Shown here: positions 27,485 through 37,082 of the stretch, piece by piece
Position numbering within the stretch: position 1 is the stretch's first letter
Layout: each line of letters starts with the position of its first letter
NCBI RefSeq assembly: GCF_023016085.1
Contig: NZ_JALKBF010000001.1
Coordinates: forward strand, 1-64,000
Reading direction: 5' to 3'
Origin: Aliiroseovarius sp. F47248L
Lineage (GTDB): Bacteria; Pseudomonadota; Alphaproteobacteria; Rhodobacterales; Rhodobacteraceae
Length of the DNA stretch: 64,000 bases
The notes under the pieces: generated by a model
Told to the model about the DNA's origin: nothing
What the model saw: only the letters and a program-made list of their open reading frames with translations
The model's database searches: none
Position numbers and translations under genes: made by a program

Positions 27485-28504
27485 ATGAAAAAATCCGTTT
27501 TTCTTGGCGCACTGACTGTCGCCAGCATCGCTGCTGGCGCTTCGGCAGCTGCGACCCTTGATGACGTCAAGGCGCGTGGCAAGCTGAACTGTGGTGTGAC
27601 CACCGGTCTTGTCGGCTTCGCCGCACCGGATGCAAACGGCAAGTGGGAAGGTTTCGACGTCGGCATCTGCCGCGCTGTGGCTGCTGCCGTTCTTGGCGAC
27701 GCTAACGCGGTCGAATTTGTTCCGACCACCGGCAAAACACGCTTTACAGCTCTGGCTTCTGGCGAAGTCGATATGCTGGCACGTAACACCACCTGGACGC
27801 TGTCGCGCGATGTCGACCTGAAGTTCGACTTCGTCGGCGTGAACTATTATGACGGCCAAGGTTTCCTTGTCTCGAAAGAGATGGGTGTAAGCTCGGCCAA
27901 GGATCTGGACGGTGCAACCGTTTGTATCCAGACCGGCACCACCACCGAGCTGAACCTGGCGGACTTCTTCCGCGCAAACAATATCAGCTACGAGCCCGTG
28001 CCGATCGAAACCAACGCTGAAGGTCAGCAACAGTACCTTGCCGGTGCTTGCGACACCTACACCACCGACGCTTCGGGTCTGGCTGCAACGCGTGCAACCT
28101 TCGAAGACCCTTCGGCACACGTCGTTCTGCCTGAAATCATCTCGAAAGAGCCGCTGGGCCCGCTGGTCCGTCACGGTGATAACGAGTGGGGCGACATCGT
28201 TCGCTGGACACTGAATGCGCTGATCTCGGCAGAAGAGCTGGGCATCACGTCGACTAATATCGGCGAGCTGTCGGCTGCACCCGGCGACAACCCGGAAATC
28301 AACCGCATGTTGGGCACCGAGGGCAACTTGGGTGAAATGCTCGGCCTCGACGCTGACTGGGCCAAGCGCGCCATCATGGCGGGCGGCAACTACGGCGAGC
28401 TGTTTGCCAAGAACATTGGCGAAAGCACTCCGATCGCTCTGGCCCGCGGCCTGAACGCTCAGTGGAAAGATGGCGGTCTGATCTATTCGCCGCCGTTCCG
28501 GTAA
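27485..28504 (+). CDS. aapJ: General L-amino acid ABC transporter, binding protein
   Basis: The 339-aa periplasmic protein has a signal peptide (MKKSVFLGALTVASIAA, then GASAA). It has the type-II binding fold of the AapJ/BztA family: GKLNCGVTTGLVGFAAPD, WEGFDVGICRAVAAA, LARNTTWTLSRD. It delivers polar and acidic amino acids (in Rhodobacter the Bzt system takes Glu, Gln, Asp, Asn). AGGAAGAGG precedes the start at 27485. A terminator separates it from aapQ, so it can be made in excess. Confidence 0.95.
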   Translation: MKKSVFLGALTVASIAAGASAAATLDDVKARGKLNCGVTTGLVGFAAPDANGKWEGFDVGICRAVAAAVLGDANAVEFVPTTGKTRFTALASGEVDMLARNTTWTLSRDVDLKFDFVGVNYYDGQGFLVSKEMGVSSAKDLDGATVCIQTGTTTELNLADFFRANNISYEPVPIETNAEGQQQYLAGACDTYTTDASGLAATRATFEDPSAHVVLPEIISKEPLGPLVRHGDNEWGDIVRWTLNALISAEELGITSTNIGELSAAPGDNPEINRMLGTEGNLGEMLGLDADWAKRAIMAGGNYGELFAKNIGESTPIALARGLNAQWKDGGLIYSPPFR

Positions 28505-28516
28505 TAACATTCTTGG

Positions 28517-28544
28517 AAAGGGCGTGGTTTACCCACGCCCTTTT
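28517..28544 (+). terminator. Terminator between aapJ and aapQ
   Basis: AAAGGGCGTGG and CCACGCCCTTT pair around five bases and end in TTTT. It lies inside the transporter operon. Partial termination would keep the binding protein more abundant than the permease. Confidence 0.88.
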
Positions 28545-28627
28545 CGTATCTATCTGAACGCACCTTGGCACAGCGGTAAAATCCGCATCTTAAAGAAACA
28601 AAGCCAAGGGCAACGGGGACGTCATCT

Positions 28628-29890
28628 ATGACAACTATAACCGACCCTCATCAGGGCAAGTTTCGGCTATCCATGCTGTTGTATGACAGCCGGTATCGCT
28701 CGATGACCATCCAGATTGTCGCCTTGATCGGCTTTCTGATGCTTATTGGCTGGCTGCTGTCAAACACCGCTCAAAACCTGGCCGATCTTGGGAAAGAGCC
28801 CAGTTTCAGCTTTATGATGGAACCTGCCGGCTACGACATCAACCAGCGTCTTCTGGATTACAACTCTCAAGACAGCCACTTGCGTGCATCGCTTATGGGG
28901 CTTCTGAACACACTTCTTGTCGCCGTGATGGGCTGTGTTGCCGCAACGGTGATTGGGGTGGTTATCGGCGTGCTGCGCCTGTCGCCAAACTGGATGATTT
29001 CGCGCCTATCTGCCGTCTATGTGGAAGGTTTCCGAAACGTCCCTGTCCTGCTTTGGATCGTTTTCATAATGGCGGTGCTAATTGAAACGCTGCCGCAACC
29101 CAGCGCGTTCCGTAAGGGTGAAGCCACCATGTCAATGTGGGACAGCGTGGCCATTACCAACCGCGGGGTATACATTCCCGAGCCACTGTTTTCGCGCAGC
29201 CTTGGCGACATCCATCTGCTTGGCAACTCCAGTCTTCGTTTTGATGTCAGTCTTGATCTGCTGACCCTATTGGCTGTGTTGATAGCGGGCATTCTAACTT
29301 CGGTTCTGATCAAACGCCGCGCAGATATCATTCAGGAGGCCACTGGCGTGCGCCCCCGCACATGGCATTGGCGTTTGGTCGCGATTGCTGTGCCGTTTCT
29401 GCTGGTGCTGGGGGTTTTGGGGTTCTATCTGGGATATCCCGCACTGAAGGGCTTTAACTTTCAGGGCGGTACACATCTGAGAAACTCTTTGATCGCCTTG
29501 TGGCTTGCCTTGTCGCTTTACACAGGCGCCTTCATCGCCGAGATCGTCCGGGCTGGCATTCTGGCTGTCTCGAAAGGACAAACCGAAGCCGCTGGCGCGC
29601 TGGGCCTTCGTCCCAATCGCACGATGAGCCTTGTGGTCCTACCGCAGGCTTTGCGGGTCATCATTCCGCCGCTGATCTCGAACTACCTGAACCTAACAAA
29701 GAACAGTTCGCTGGCGATTGCCGTGGGCTACATGGACATCACGGGCACCTTGGGTGGCATCACAATGAACCAGACGGGCCGCGAGCTTGAGACGGTTCTG
29801 TTGCTCATGCTGGTGTATTTGGCCATCTCGCTGACCATCTCAGCGGTGATGAACTGGTACAACGAATCCGTGAAGCTGAAGGAGCGCTGA
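28628..29890 (+). CDS. aapQ: General L-amino acid ABC transporter, permease AapQ
   Basis: The 420-aa inner-membrane protein has about eight hydrophobic segments. Its permease domain is split by a large insertion, as in AapQ/BztB. The EAA loop reads TEAAGALGLRPNRTMSLVVLP. It pairs with AapM to form the channel. aapM starts one base after its stop. Confidence 0.94.
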   Translation: MTTITDPHQGKFRLSMLLYDSRYRSMTIQIVALIGFLMLIGWLLSNTAQNLADLGKEPSFSFMMEPAGYDINQRLLDYNSQDSHLRASLMGLLNTLLVAVMGCVAATVIGVVIGVLRLSPNWMISRLSAVYVEGFRNVPVLLWIVFIMAVLIETLPQPSAFRKGEATMSMWDSVAITNRGVYIPEPLFSRSLGDIHLLGNSSLRFDVSLDLLTLLAVLIAGILTSVLIKRRADIIQEATGVRPRTWHWRLVAIAVPFLLVLGVLGFYLGYPALKGFNFQGGTHLRNSLIALWLALSLYTGAFIAEIVRAGILAVSKGQTEAAGALGLRPNRTMSLVVLPQALRVIIPPLISNYLNLTKNSSLAIAVGYMDITGTLGGITMNQTGRELETVLLLMLVYLAISLTISAVMNWYNESVKLKER

Positions 29891-29891
29891 T

Positions 29892-31370
29892 ATGTCTGAT
29901 CTATCTTACGTCCGCTCTGAAATGTTGCCCGAACGCGCTCCGCCTGCATCGCAGATCGGCATCGTGGGCTGGGCACGCGTCAATTTGTTCAACGGGATCG
30001 GCAACTCGATCCTGACCATACTGTCGCTCATCTTTCTTTGGTCGGTACTATCATTTCTGATCCCGTGGGTGTTTTCACCAACGTGGAACAGCACGTCCCT
30101 GAACGAATGTCGCGAGATTTTCGGTGCCGACGGTGGCCACAGTTCCGCCTGCTGGGGGGTGATCCGGGAGCGCTGGGTACAGTTGCTATTCGGTTTTTAT
30201 CCTGAAGCAGAACGCTGGCGGCCAATCGTAGCCTTCGCACTGCTGTTCGTGGCGCTGATCCCGGTGCTGTTTAACATGATCTCGCGTCGGATGAACTGGG
30301 TGCTGCTGTCGGCAGTGCTTGGACTGGCCGCTCTCTATCTTGGAGGCGTGCTGGGGATCATCGTTGGTTTGGCATTGCTGGGTACTGCAGGTTTTATCGG
30401 CTTCAAAGCGTTTTCGACCACGAAAGAGGATCGTGCCGCCCAAATTGCGTCCGGTGCCAAGCGATTGCCCAATCCGCTTGTTTTCTCGGCGATCTTTCCC
30501 TTCATCGCACCTTGGTTGCTTTGGGGCGGGTCGGTCTGGATGCCAATCGGTGCCGCTCTGGGCTTTGTAGTCGGCTATTTTGCGTTTCGCTTTCTCGCGC
30601 CCATCACAGGCACTTTGGCTGGGTTGATCATCGCTGTCTTGGCCGCATTGGCCTGGTGGCTGGTCTTCACAGTTGGGTTCGCAGAACTCATGCATAGCAT
30701 CATTCCCATCGGGCTTGAGACTGTTGAAAGCCGAAATTTCGGTGGCTTCATGCTGTCGATCACCATCGGGGTCGTGGCCATTGCTTGCTCGCTGCCCATT
30801 GGCATCGTTCTGGCTTTGGGGCGTCAATCGGACCTGTTGATCGTCAAAGCGCTGTGTGTCGGCTTTATCGAGTTCATTCGCGGTGTGCCGTTGATCACGC
30901 TTTTGTTCGTCGCCTCAACGCTTTTGAACATCTTCATGCCACCCGGTACCAATTTTGACATCATCTTGCGTGTTCTGATCATGGTGACGCTCTTCGCTGC
31001 GGCTTATATGGCCGAAGTGGTTCGGGGTGGGCTTGCAGCACTTCCGAAAGGCCAATACGAGGCTGCGGATGCGCTGGGGCTTGATTACTGGAAGGCGCAG
31101 CGCCTTATCATCATGCCGCAAGCCTTGAAGATATCGATCCCCGGGATCGTGTCGACCTTCATTGGCGTGTTCAAAGACACTGTGCTGGTGTCGATCATCG
31201 GCCTTCTTGACCCGCTGGGTTTGTCAAATGCCATCCGTGCAGATCAGGCTTGGAACGGAGTTGTGTGGGAGCTTTACGGCTTCATCGCATTCATGTTCTT
31301 CATCTTCTGTTTCTCGATGTCGCGTTATTCGATGTATCTCGAACGCCGGCTTCGCACGGACCACCGTTAA
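29892..31370 (+). CDS. aapM: General L-amino acid ABC transporter, permease AapM
   Basis: The 492-aa protein has about ten membrane segments and the EAA loop [20 protein letters not shown]. It is longer than the Rhizobium AapM (about 380 residues): two or three extra hydrophobic segments lie at residues ~115-260 before the conserved permease core. AapM/BztC forms the transport channel with AapQ. Confidence 0.93.
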   Translation: MSDLSYVRSEMLPERAPPASQIGIVGWARVNLFNGIGNSILTILSLIFLWSVLSFLIPWVFSPTWNSTSLNECREIFGADGGHSSACWGVIRERWVQLLFGFYPEAERWRPIVAFALLFVALIPVLFNMISRRMNWVLLSAVLGLAALYLGGVLGIIVGLALLGTAGFIGFKAFSTTKEDRAAQIASGAKRLPNPLVFSAIFPFIAPWLLWGGSVWMPIGAALGFVVGYFAFRFLAPITGTLAGLIIAVLAALAWWLVFTVGFAELMHSIIPIGLETVESRNFGGFMLSITIGVVAIACSLPIGIVLALGRQSDLLIVKALCVGFIEFIRGVPLITLLFVASTLLNIFMPPGTNFDIILRVLIMVTLFAAAYMAEVVRGGLAALPKGQYEAADALGLDYWKAQRLIIMPQALKISIPGIVSTFIGVFKDTVLVSIIGLLDPLGLSNAIRADQAWNGVVWELYGFIAFMFFIFCFSMSRYSMYLERRLRTDHR

Positions 31371-31381
31371 AGGAGAGACTT

Positions 31382-32167
31382 ATGTCTTCTATTACACTCG
31401 AAACCCAAGCCGATCGTTCAAAAATGGAAGTGTCGGACGAGGTCGCAATTGAAATCAGCGGCATGAACAAGTGGTATGGTGCTTTCCACGTGCTGCGTGA
31501 CATCGATCTAACCGTATATCAGGGCGAACGGATTGTTATCGCCGGGCCGTCTGGATCGGGTAAATCGACTCTGATCCGCTGCATCAACCGACTCGAGGAG
31601 CATCAGGAAGGAAAAATCATCGTCGATGGGACCGAACTGACGTCGGACCTGAAAAACGTCGATAAGGTGCGCTCGGAAGTGGGGATGGTGTTTCAACACT
31701 TCAACCTCTTCCCGCACTTGACCATACTGGAAAACTGCACGCTCGCGCCGATCTGGGTGCGCAAGACGCCCCGCAAAGAGGCCGAAGAGGTGGCGATGCA
31801 TTTCCTCGAGAAGGTAAAGATCCCCGAGCAAGCCCATAAATACCCGGGCATGTTGTCGGGTGGTCAGCAGCAGCGTGTGGCAATTGCGCGTTCGCTGTGC
31901 ATGATGCCGCGGATTATGCTTTTCGACGAACCAACTTCGGCGCTTGATCCCGAGATGATCAAGGAAGTGCTGGAAACCATGGTGGAGCTTGCCGAAGAAG
32001 GCATGACCATGCTTTGCGTGACCCACGAAATGGGCTTTGCAAAAGAGGTCGCCAACCGTGTGATCTTCATGGATGCCGGTCAGATTGTGGAACAGAACGA
32101 ACCCAACGAGTTCTTCAACAACCCGCAAAACGAACGCACCAAACTGTTCCTCAGCCAGATCCTCTGA
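31382..32167 (+). CDS. aapP: General L-amino acid ABC transporter, ATPase AapP
   Basis: The 261-aa protein has Walker [11 protein letters not shown]-loop [10 protein letters not shown], signature [15 protein letters not shown] and Walker [15 protein letters not shown], with the switch His in VTHEMGF. It energises the AapQM channel. The start at 31382 follows AAAGGAGAGACTT. A terminator follows the gene. Confidence 0.97.
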   Translation: MSSITLETQADRSKMEVSDEVAIEISGMNKWYGAFHVLRDIDLTVYQGERIVIAGPSGSGKSTLIRCINRLEEHQEGKIIVDGTELTSDLKNVDKVRSEVGMVFQHFNLFPHLTILENCTLAPIWVRKTPRKEAEEVAMHFLEKVKIPEQAHKYPGMLSGGQQQRVAIARSLCMMPRIMLFDEPTSALDPEMIKEVLETMVELAEEGMTMLCVTHEMGFAKEVANRVIFMDAGQIVEQNEPNEFFNNPQNERTKLFLSQIL

Positions 32168-32188
32168 TCCGCGCTGAGACCAAACACG

Positions 32189-32221
32189 AAACCCCGCATG
32201 TGTTCCTGTGCGGGGTTTTTT
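32189..32221 (+). terminator. Terminator after aapP
   Basis: AACCCCGCA and TGCGGGGTT form a perfect 9-bp stem around ten bases, followed by TTTT. Confidence 0.94.
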
Positions 32222-32230
32222 GTTACCAAG

Positions 32231-32290
32231 GCTTCTTCTGGCGAAAAATATCCCGGGGTGAGCAGTTCCGCAGCGAAGGGCAGCGCCCCT
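32231..32290 (-). repeat. Dispersed intergenic repeat, copy B
   Basis: Read on the minus strand this stretch has AGGGGCGCTGCCC, then TCACCCCGGGATATTT and a CAGAAGAAG end. It matches the element at 59789-59860 in order and spacing. Such GGGCTCTGCCC...CCCGGGATATTT elements are common between genes in Rhodobacteraceae, as far as I recall. Confidence 0.6.
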
Positions 32291-32292
32291 AT

Positions 32293-32691
32293 TCAGTAGT
32301 CTGTTTCCTGATCGTTTGGATTGGGATTTTGGCGATATCTGCGGGTACCGTGAAATCTCGGCAACCAATCTTCTCTTCGTTCGGTCCATAATTCATAGCC
32401 GGGTTTGAATTGGCTTTGGTGGTCGAGCGCGCCAAGGTGAATTTCAATCTCGTTCCAACTTCGGGCAAATACGGAAGAACCACATATGGGGCAGAAATGA
32501 CGCCCTTCGTAACTGCTTGTTTCGCCCATGATACTCACAGCATCCTGCAAGAAGATCGCTGCTGCGAAGAACAGTGCTCCGTGGTGTTTGCGGCAGTTGA
32601 GGCAGTGACAGATTCCGACGCGAAGAGGCACGCCAACAGCAGTGATCCGTACTGCGCCACACAGGCAACCGGCTGAACAACTATCCATCAT
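32293..32691 (-). CDS. GFA family protein (glutathione-dependent formaldehyde-activating enzyme-like)
   Basis: The 132-aa protein has the GFA zinc ligands: CLCGAV, CHCLNCRKHHGA and FCPICGSSVF. The family includes Gfa, which speeds S-hydroxymethylglutathione formation, and CENP-V-like proteins; most members have no proven role. It is small, cytoplasmic and monocistronic. The dispersed repeat lies just after its stop. Confidence 0.85.
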   Translation of the reverse strand: MMDSCSAGCLCGAVRITAVGVPLRVGICHCLNCRKHHGALFFAAAIFLQDAVSIMGETSSYEGRHFCPICGSSVFARSWNEIEIHLGALDHQSQFKPGYELWTERREDWLPRFHGTRRYRQNPNPNDQETDY

Positions 32692-32718
32692 CTACCCTTT
32701 CTTTACAGGGCGTTCGCC

Positions 32719-33222
32719 TCAGATCAATTCGCGCGGCACGATGAAATCGACCACGCGACCGGTACCCCATTCCACATCGCTCCACTTATCCGCGTCAAAC
32801 TCGATCACTGCCGTTGCGGCGGTCGGATAGTGATTGAACTTCGGGTGTGGGTGGGGTTTAGCGGCTAGACGCCGAGCCATGAAGGCCGAACCGGGGTTGT
32901 GGGCAACGATCATCACAGTGTCCGTCTGCGCGGTCTTAAGGGCCGCCAGCATGACCTCGGGGTTCGCCAGATAAAGCGCGGGCAGATATTGTGCTTTAGG
33001 TGTCTTGATGAACTTATCTGCAATCAGCGCCCAGGTTTCGCGCGTGCGCTCGGCATCCGAACACAGGACGGTTTCCGGCACACGTCCTTGCGTGGCAAGC
33101 CAACGTCCAATTGCTTTGGCCGAAGCGCGGCCACGCTTGTTCAACGGCCGGGCATGATCGTCCAGATCAGCGTCACCCCAGCTGGATTTTGCATGCCGGG
33201 TCAGAATCAAAGTCAGTGTCAT
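32719..33222 (-). CDS. SixA-like histidine phosphatase
   Basis: The 167-aa protein starts MTLTLILTRHAKSSWGD. Its RHG-type motif RHAKSSW holds the catalytic His, and HNPGS the second His. Its length matches SixA, which dephosphorylates phosphohistidine on ArcB or Npr in E. coli. The start overlaps the upstream ferredoxin-like gene by ATGA, so they are coupled. Confidence 0.88.
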   Translation of the reverse strand: MTLTLILTRHAKSSWGDADLDDHARPLNKRGRASAKAIGRWLATQGRVPETVLCSDAERTRETWALIADKFIKTPKAQYLPALYLANPEVMLAALKTAQTDTVMIVAHNPGSAFMARRLAAKPHPHPKFNHYPTAATAVIEFDADKWSDVEWGTGRVVDFIVPRELI

Positions 33223-33845
33223 GTTGGGTTAAACGCTTTCATGTGAAATGCAGACTGAGCAGCCAACCTGCCATAGTTTAGACTGATGGGGCAAGCACGG
33301 CGCGCGGCGCAGCCAGTTTCCATGCAATCGGCGCTGTCCGCCCCGTTGAGGTGTGAAAGACATGTGTCGACATCGTACCGCTCAGGTTCCAAGGCGCTTA
33401 CGGGACAGGCCGTTCGGCACGGAGCAGAGCAGCCGTCGCAGGGACATATTTCAGTGGGCGGCAAGTCCAGGTGACCGGACAGCCGCACTGCACCGCGATA
33501 GCTGACCCATAAGCCCGCCGTGTCATGAACCAACAGCGTCACTGGTGATTTCCACGCCCGCTCTGATTGCAGTGCCCAGTCGAAAAACGGTGGATAGGGT
33601 GGCCCGTCCGAGGGAAAGATGGCCTGACCCGCCCAGCGGTCTGCCAAGTCAGAGATCACGGATTTTGACCAGCGGTCCATCGGGTCTGGCAAGCCATCCG
33701 CGTACTCGAGGCAATCGATGAAACAGGCCCAGAATCCCGGCTCATACGGACCCAAAAGGATCACCGTATCCGGTCCATCATGCAAAGCTCCAAAAACATC
33801 CATCTGTCGGGCGCGTACATCGCGCGTCAGGGTGTCAATGGTCAC
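33219..33845 (-). CDS. Ferredoxin-like iron-sulfur protein, 208 aa
   Basis: The GTG start at 33845 makes a 4-base GTGA overlap with the fatty-acid hydroxylase stop; the ATG at 33905 would need a 64-base overlap. Two cysteine groups lie in the C-terminal third: CPCDGCSAPCRTACP (residues 134-148) and CLSHL...CMETGCAARRACP (162-186). These suggest two [4Fe-4S] clusters as in QueG-type and related corrinoid reductases, but no B12 domain is present. The partner redox enzyme is unknown. Confidence 0.8.
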   Translation of the reverse strand: MTIDTLTRDVRARQMDVFGALHDGPDTVILLGPYEPGFWACFIDCLEYADGLPDPMDRWSKSVISDLADRWAGQAIFPSDGPPYPPFFDWALQSERAWKSPVTLLVHDTAGLWVSYRGAVRLSGHLDLPPTEICPCDGCSAPCRTACPVSALEPERYDVDTCLSHLNGADSADCMETGCAARRACPISLNYGRLAAQSAFHMKAFNPT

Positions 33846-34636
33846 TTCCGTCGAAACGGCAGCATCAGGCTCCAGCCCAGCTTTGATGGATTGTCGTCTT
33901 GCCATTGCAGCCCAATCACCATGTCATCATGCCCATCACGGGGCTGATCTGTGTATGTCTTGAACATACGGTCCCAGATCGACAAGCAGAAGCCATAGTT
34001 GCTGTCTGTTTCATCTCTATGAATGGAGTGATGGACGCGGTGCATATCTGGCGTGACCAAAATCAACCGAAGCCATCTGTCCATTCCAAGCGGCAATCGC
34101 ATATTCGCGTGGTTGAACATGGCTGATCCGTTCAGAACGACCTCGAACAAGATCACGCCAAGGGCGGGGGCACCCAGCAGGTACACCATGCCGATTTTAA
34201 TGATCATGGAGGCCGCAATTTCGACCGGATGAAACCGAAGTGCGGTGGTGACGTCAAAGTCGCGGTCGGCATGGTGCACCCGGTGCAGCCGCCACAGAAC
34301 GGGCACCTTGTGAAATGCAACGTGTTGCGCCCAGATTGCCAGATCGAGGAGGAGCATGGAGGCGACAATCTTGACCCACATCGGAAGACTAAGCGCGTTG
34401 AATGCGCCCCACCCCTGTGCTTCCGCGTCCAGTGCTGCGCCCACTGCCAATAGCGGCATCAACAGCGCCATCAGGCGTAGGGTCAGGCTGTCGATCACGA
34501 TGATGGACAGATTGGTAAACCAGCGTGTTTGCCGCGGCTGGGTGCGTGGGCGACGCGGCACCTTGGCCTCGATGATTGCAAACAGCGCAAAAAGGCCAAG
34601 AAAGGTGCCCAACCGAAGAAAAAGCTCGTATTCCAT
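33842..34636 (-). CDS. Sterol desaturase/fatty acid hydroxylase family protein
   Basis: The 264-aa membrane protein has four to five hydrophobic segments. The His-box set of the di-iron family is visible: HVAFH, HRVHH, a FNHAN segment and HRVHHSIH. Members hydroxylate or desaturate lipids, such as ornithine lipids or carotenoids. It heads a three-gene coupled set with the ferredoxin-like protein and the SixA-like phosphatase; the ferredoxin-like protein may supply electrons, which is inference. Confidence 0.88.
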   Translation of the reverse strand: MEYELFLRLGTFLGLFALFAIIEAKVPRRPRTQPRQTRWFTNLSIIVIDSLTLRLMALLMPLLAVGAALDAEAQGWGAFNALSLPMWVKIVASMLLLDLAIWAQHVAFHKVPVLWRLHRVHHADRDFDVTTALRFHPVEIAASMIIKIGMVYLLGAPALGVILFEVVLNGSAMFNHANMRLPLGMDRWLRLILVTPDMHRVHHSIHRDETDSNYGFCLSIWDRMFKTYTDQPRDGHDDMVIGLQWQDDNPSKLGWSLMLPFRRK

Positions 34637-34703
34637 GGGATGAAGTTATGGTCTGGCACCCTGAGCGCAAGACACATTCGCGCGAAAAGCGGTGCCAAGT
34701 CGA

Positions 34704-35564
34704 TCAGGCGCGGATCAACGACCCGGCACCGTGATCTGTGTAAAGCTCCAACAAGCAGGCATTGGGTGCGCGACCATCAAGGATAACGACCGCCCGAACA
34801 CCACCTTCGATTGCTGCCAGTGCGGTCTCGGTCTTGGGAATCATCCCGCCCGCAATCACGCCAGATGCCGTCATATCGCGAATCTGCGTGGGCGTCAGCT
34901 GGGTCAGGACAGCGCCATCGGCGTTCTTCACACCTTCAACATCGGTCAAAAGAAGCAAGCGATCTGCCTTCAAACCAGCAGCAATAGCACCCGCCATCGT
35001 GTCGCCGTTAATGTTATAGGTCTCGCCATTTCGGCCAGCGCCCAAGGGTGCGATCACGGGAATAGCCTCGGCGGCAGCCAGATCGCGCAGGATCGAGACA
35101 TTCACATCCACGGGCGTGCCAACGAAGCCCAGATCCGGGTTGGCTTGATCGCATGTGACCAGCCCAGCGTCCTTACCCGACAGACCAACTGCCTTGCCGC
35201 CCTCGGCGTTAATGGCCTGCACAATCCGCTTGTTGACAGCGCCGGACAGAACCATCTCTACCACTTCAACGGTGGCCGCATCGGTCACTCGCTTGCCGTT
35301 TACAAACTCGCTTTTGATCTGCAACCGGTCCAGCATCGCGTTGATCATTGGGCCGCCGCCATGCACGACCACAGGTTTCACGCCGACCTGCCGCATCAGA
35401 ACAATATCGCGCGCAAAACTGGCCATTTCTTCGTCATCACCCATGGCATTGCCGCCAAACTTGATGACAACGGTCGCGCCGGTATAGCGCTGCAGATACG
35501 GCAGGGCTTGGGACAGTGTGCGGGCGGTGGCGATCCAATCGCGGTTCATATCTTGGGTCTTCAT
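34704..35564 (-). CDS. argB: Acetylglutamate kinase
   Basis: The 286-aa protein has the amino-acid kinase fold: [37 protein letters not shown] and the [16 protein letters not shown] segments. It phosphorylates N-acetylglutamate in arginine synthesis. The start at 35564 follows AAGGA by 7 bases. It is divergent from the SDR gene, with 117 bases between. Confidence 0.97.
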   Translation of the reverse strand: MKTQDMNRDWIATARTLSQALPYLQRYTGATVVIKFGGNAMGDDEEMASFARDIVLMRQVGVKPVVVHGGGPMINAMLDRLQIKSEFVNGKRVTDAATVEVVEMVLSGAVNKRIVQAINAEGGKAVGLSGKDAGLVTCDQANPDLGFVGTPVDVNVSILRDLAAAEAIPVIAPLGAGRNGETYNINGDTMAGAIAAGLKADRLLLLTDVEGVKNADGAVLTQLTPTQIRDMTASGVIAGGMIPKTETALAAIEGGVRAVVILDGRAPNACLLELYTDHGAGSLIRA

Positions 35565-35681
35565 TCCGTTATCCTTGTGCCTCACCGTGTTAGAGCGTTG
35601 GTTCCTCCATGCCAAGGCCCATTGCACGTTGTCCGTGTGCTGATAGGGTTGCGCCGAAACCAAGCGATGGGAACCCGGATC

Positions 35682-36416
35682 ATGGCCGAACGACAAAAGA
35701 CACTTCTTCTGACCGGAGCCAGCCGTGGGATTGGTCACGCAACCGTGCGCCGGTTCAATCTTGAAGGTTGGCGGGTCATTACCTGTTCGCGTCATCCCAT
35801 ACCCGAAGAATGCCCATGGGGCGGTGCTGGCGAAGATCACGTGCAGCTGGATCTGTCCGACCCCACCGATACGATAAATGCCGTTGGGGTCATCCAAGAA
35901 AAGCTGGATGGTCGCCTTGACGCATTGGTCAACAACGCCGGTATCTCTCCGAAGAGGCCGAATGGAGAGCGGCTGAGCACGCTGAACACCGACCTGATGG
36001 ATTGGGGCAAGGTGTTCCATGTGAACTTCTTTGCATCTGTGGTTCTGGCGCGGGGGTTGAAAGACGAACTAGCGGCGGCCAAAGGGGCTGTGGTGAATGT
36101 GACGTCGATCGCGGGTGTGCGCGTGCACCCATTTGCTGGCGCGGCCTATGCGACCTCGAAAGCGGCTCTTGCCGCGCTGACCCGAGAAATGGCGCATGAT
36201 TTCGGGCCACTCGGCGTCCGGGTCAATGCGATCGCGCCCGGAGAGGTTGAAACCTCGATCTTGTCGCCTGGAACTGAAAAAATTGTCGAGAAACTTCCCA
36301 TGCGCCGCCTCGGCCAACCCGAGGAGGTCGCCGCCGCGATCTACTTCTTGTGTTCGGATGACAGCTCTTACATCTCGGGAACCGAGATCGAGGTAAATGG
36401 TGCCCAGCACGTGTAG
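35682..36416 (+). CDS. Short-chain dehydrogenase/reductase
   Basis: The 244-aa protein has the Rossmann motif TGASRGIG (residues ~10-17), NNAG, the catalytic Ser in VNVTSIAG, Y-x3-K in AAYATSKAA, and the ending [14 protein letters not shown]. It resembles 3-oxoacyl-ACP reductase/glucose dehydrogenase-type SDRs; the substrate is unknown. An ATG at 35667 is an alternative start. It ends 12 bases before the convergent engB stop. Confidence 0.9.
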   Translation: MAERQKTLLLTGASRGIGHATVRRFNLEGWRVITCSRHPIPEECPWGGAGEDHVQLDLSDPTDTINAVGVIQEKLDGRLDALVNNAGISPKRPNGERLSTLNTDLMDWGKVFHVNFFASVVLARGLKDELAAAKGAVVNVTSIAGVRVHPFAGAAYATSKAALAALTREMAHDFGPLGVRVNAIAPGEVETSILSPGTEKIVEKLPMRRLGQPEEVAAAIYFLCSDDSSYISGTEIEVNGAQHV

Positions 36417-36428
36417 GCAGTTGCTTGG

Positions 36429-37082
36429 TCAGTCCAGCGACGCGATGATGGCGCGCAAAGTCTCGATGCCCAGGCCTTTTTCCGAGGATGTGAGCACCAT
36501 TTCCGGAAAGGCCGCCGGGTGTTTGGACAGTGCGCTTCGCACTTGAGCCAGCATCTTCTCGCGGTCTTTTTCTTTCACCTTGTCCGCTTTGGTCAGCACC
36601 GCTTGGAATGTGACGGCGGATTTGTCCAAAAGCGACATGATCTCGTCATCCACGGGTTTCACGCCGTGGCGGGCGTCGATCAAAACGAAGGCACGGCGCA
36701 GGTTTTGACGCCCCGATAGGTAAGATTTCAGCAGCCGCTGCCATTTCTCGACCACCTTTACCGGTGCGTTTGCATAACCATAGCCGGGAAGGTCCACCAG
36801 ATAGGGGCCATTCGTCGTCGTGAAGAAGTTTATCTCTTGCGTCCGGCCTGGCGTGTTTGACGCGCGTGCGAGTCCCTTGCGACCCGTCAAGGCGTTGATC
36901 AGGCTTGATTTCCCTACGTTAGATCGTCCTGCAAAACAGACTTCAATCCGGTCCGGGGCGGGCAGCCCGTCCATTGCGACAACACCTTTAACAAAATCGG
37001 TCTCGGCAGCAAACAAAAGCCGACCGGCCTCTTGCTCTTGCTGATCGGGTTCTTCGGCTAAGGGGAATGGAAGTTGGGTCAT
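36429..37082 (-). CDS. engB: Ribosome biogenesis GTPase EngB/YsxC
   Basis: The 217-aa protein has G1 GRSNVGKSS (52-60), G3 DLPGYG and G4 TKAD, typical of YihA/YsxC GTPases needed for 50S assembly. Its start overlaps the MOSC gene stop (ATGA). It lies downstream of yidC-MOSC, a layout I know from other Rhodobacteraceae. Confidence 0.96.
   Translation of the reverse strand: MTQLPFPLAEEPDQQEQEAGRLLFAAETDFVKGVVAMDGLPAPDRIEVCFAGRSNVGKSSLINALTGRKGLARASNTPGRTQEINFFTTTNGPYLVDLPGYGYANAPVKVVEKWQRLLKSYLSGRQNLRRAFVLIDARHGVKPVDDEIMSLLDKSAVTFQAVLTKADKVKEKDREKMLAQVRSALSKHPAAFPEMVLTSSEKGLGIETLRAIIASLD

Noticed and set aside
27032..28510. A 492-codon minus-strand frame opposite atp12 and aapJ
   Set aside because: It overlaps two well-identified genes entirely and has no ribosome-binding site or recognisable domain.
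34692..35681. Long plus-strand extension upstream of the SDR gene
   Set aside because: It is antisense to argB; the SDR fold begins at residue 1 of the start chosen at 35682.
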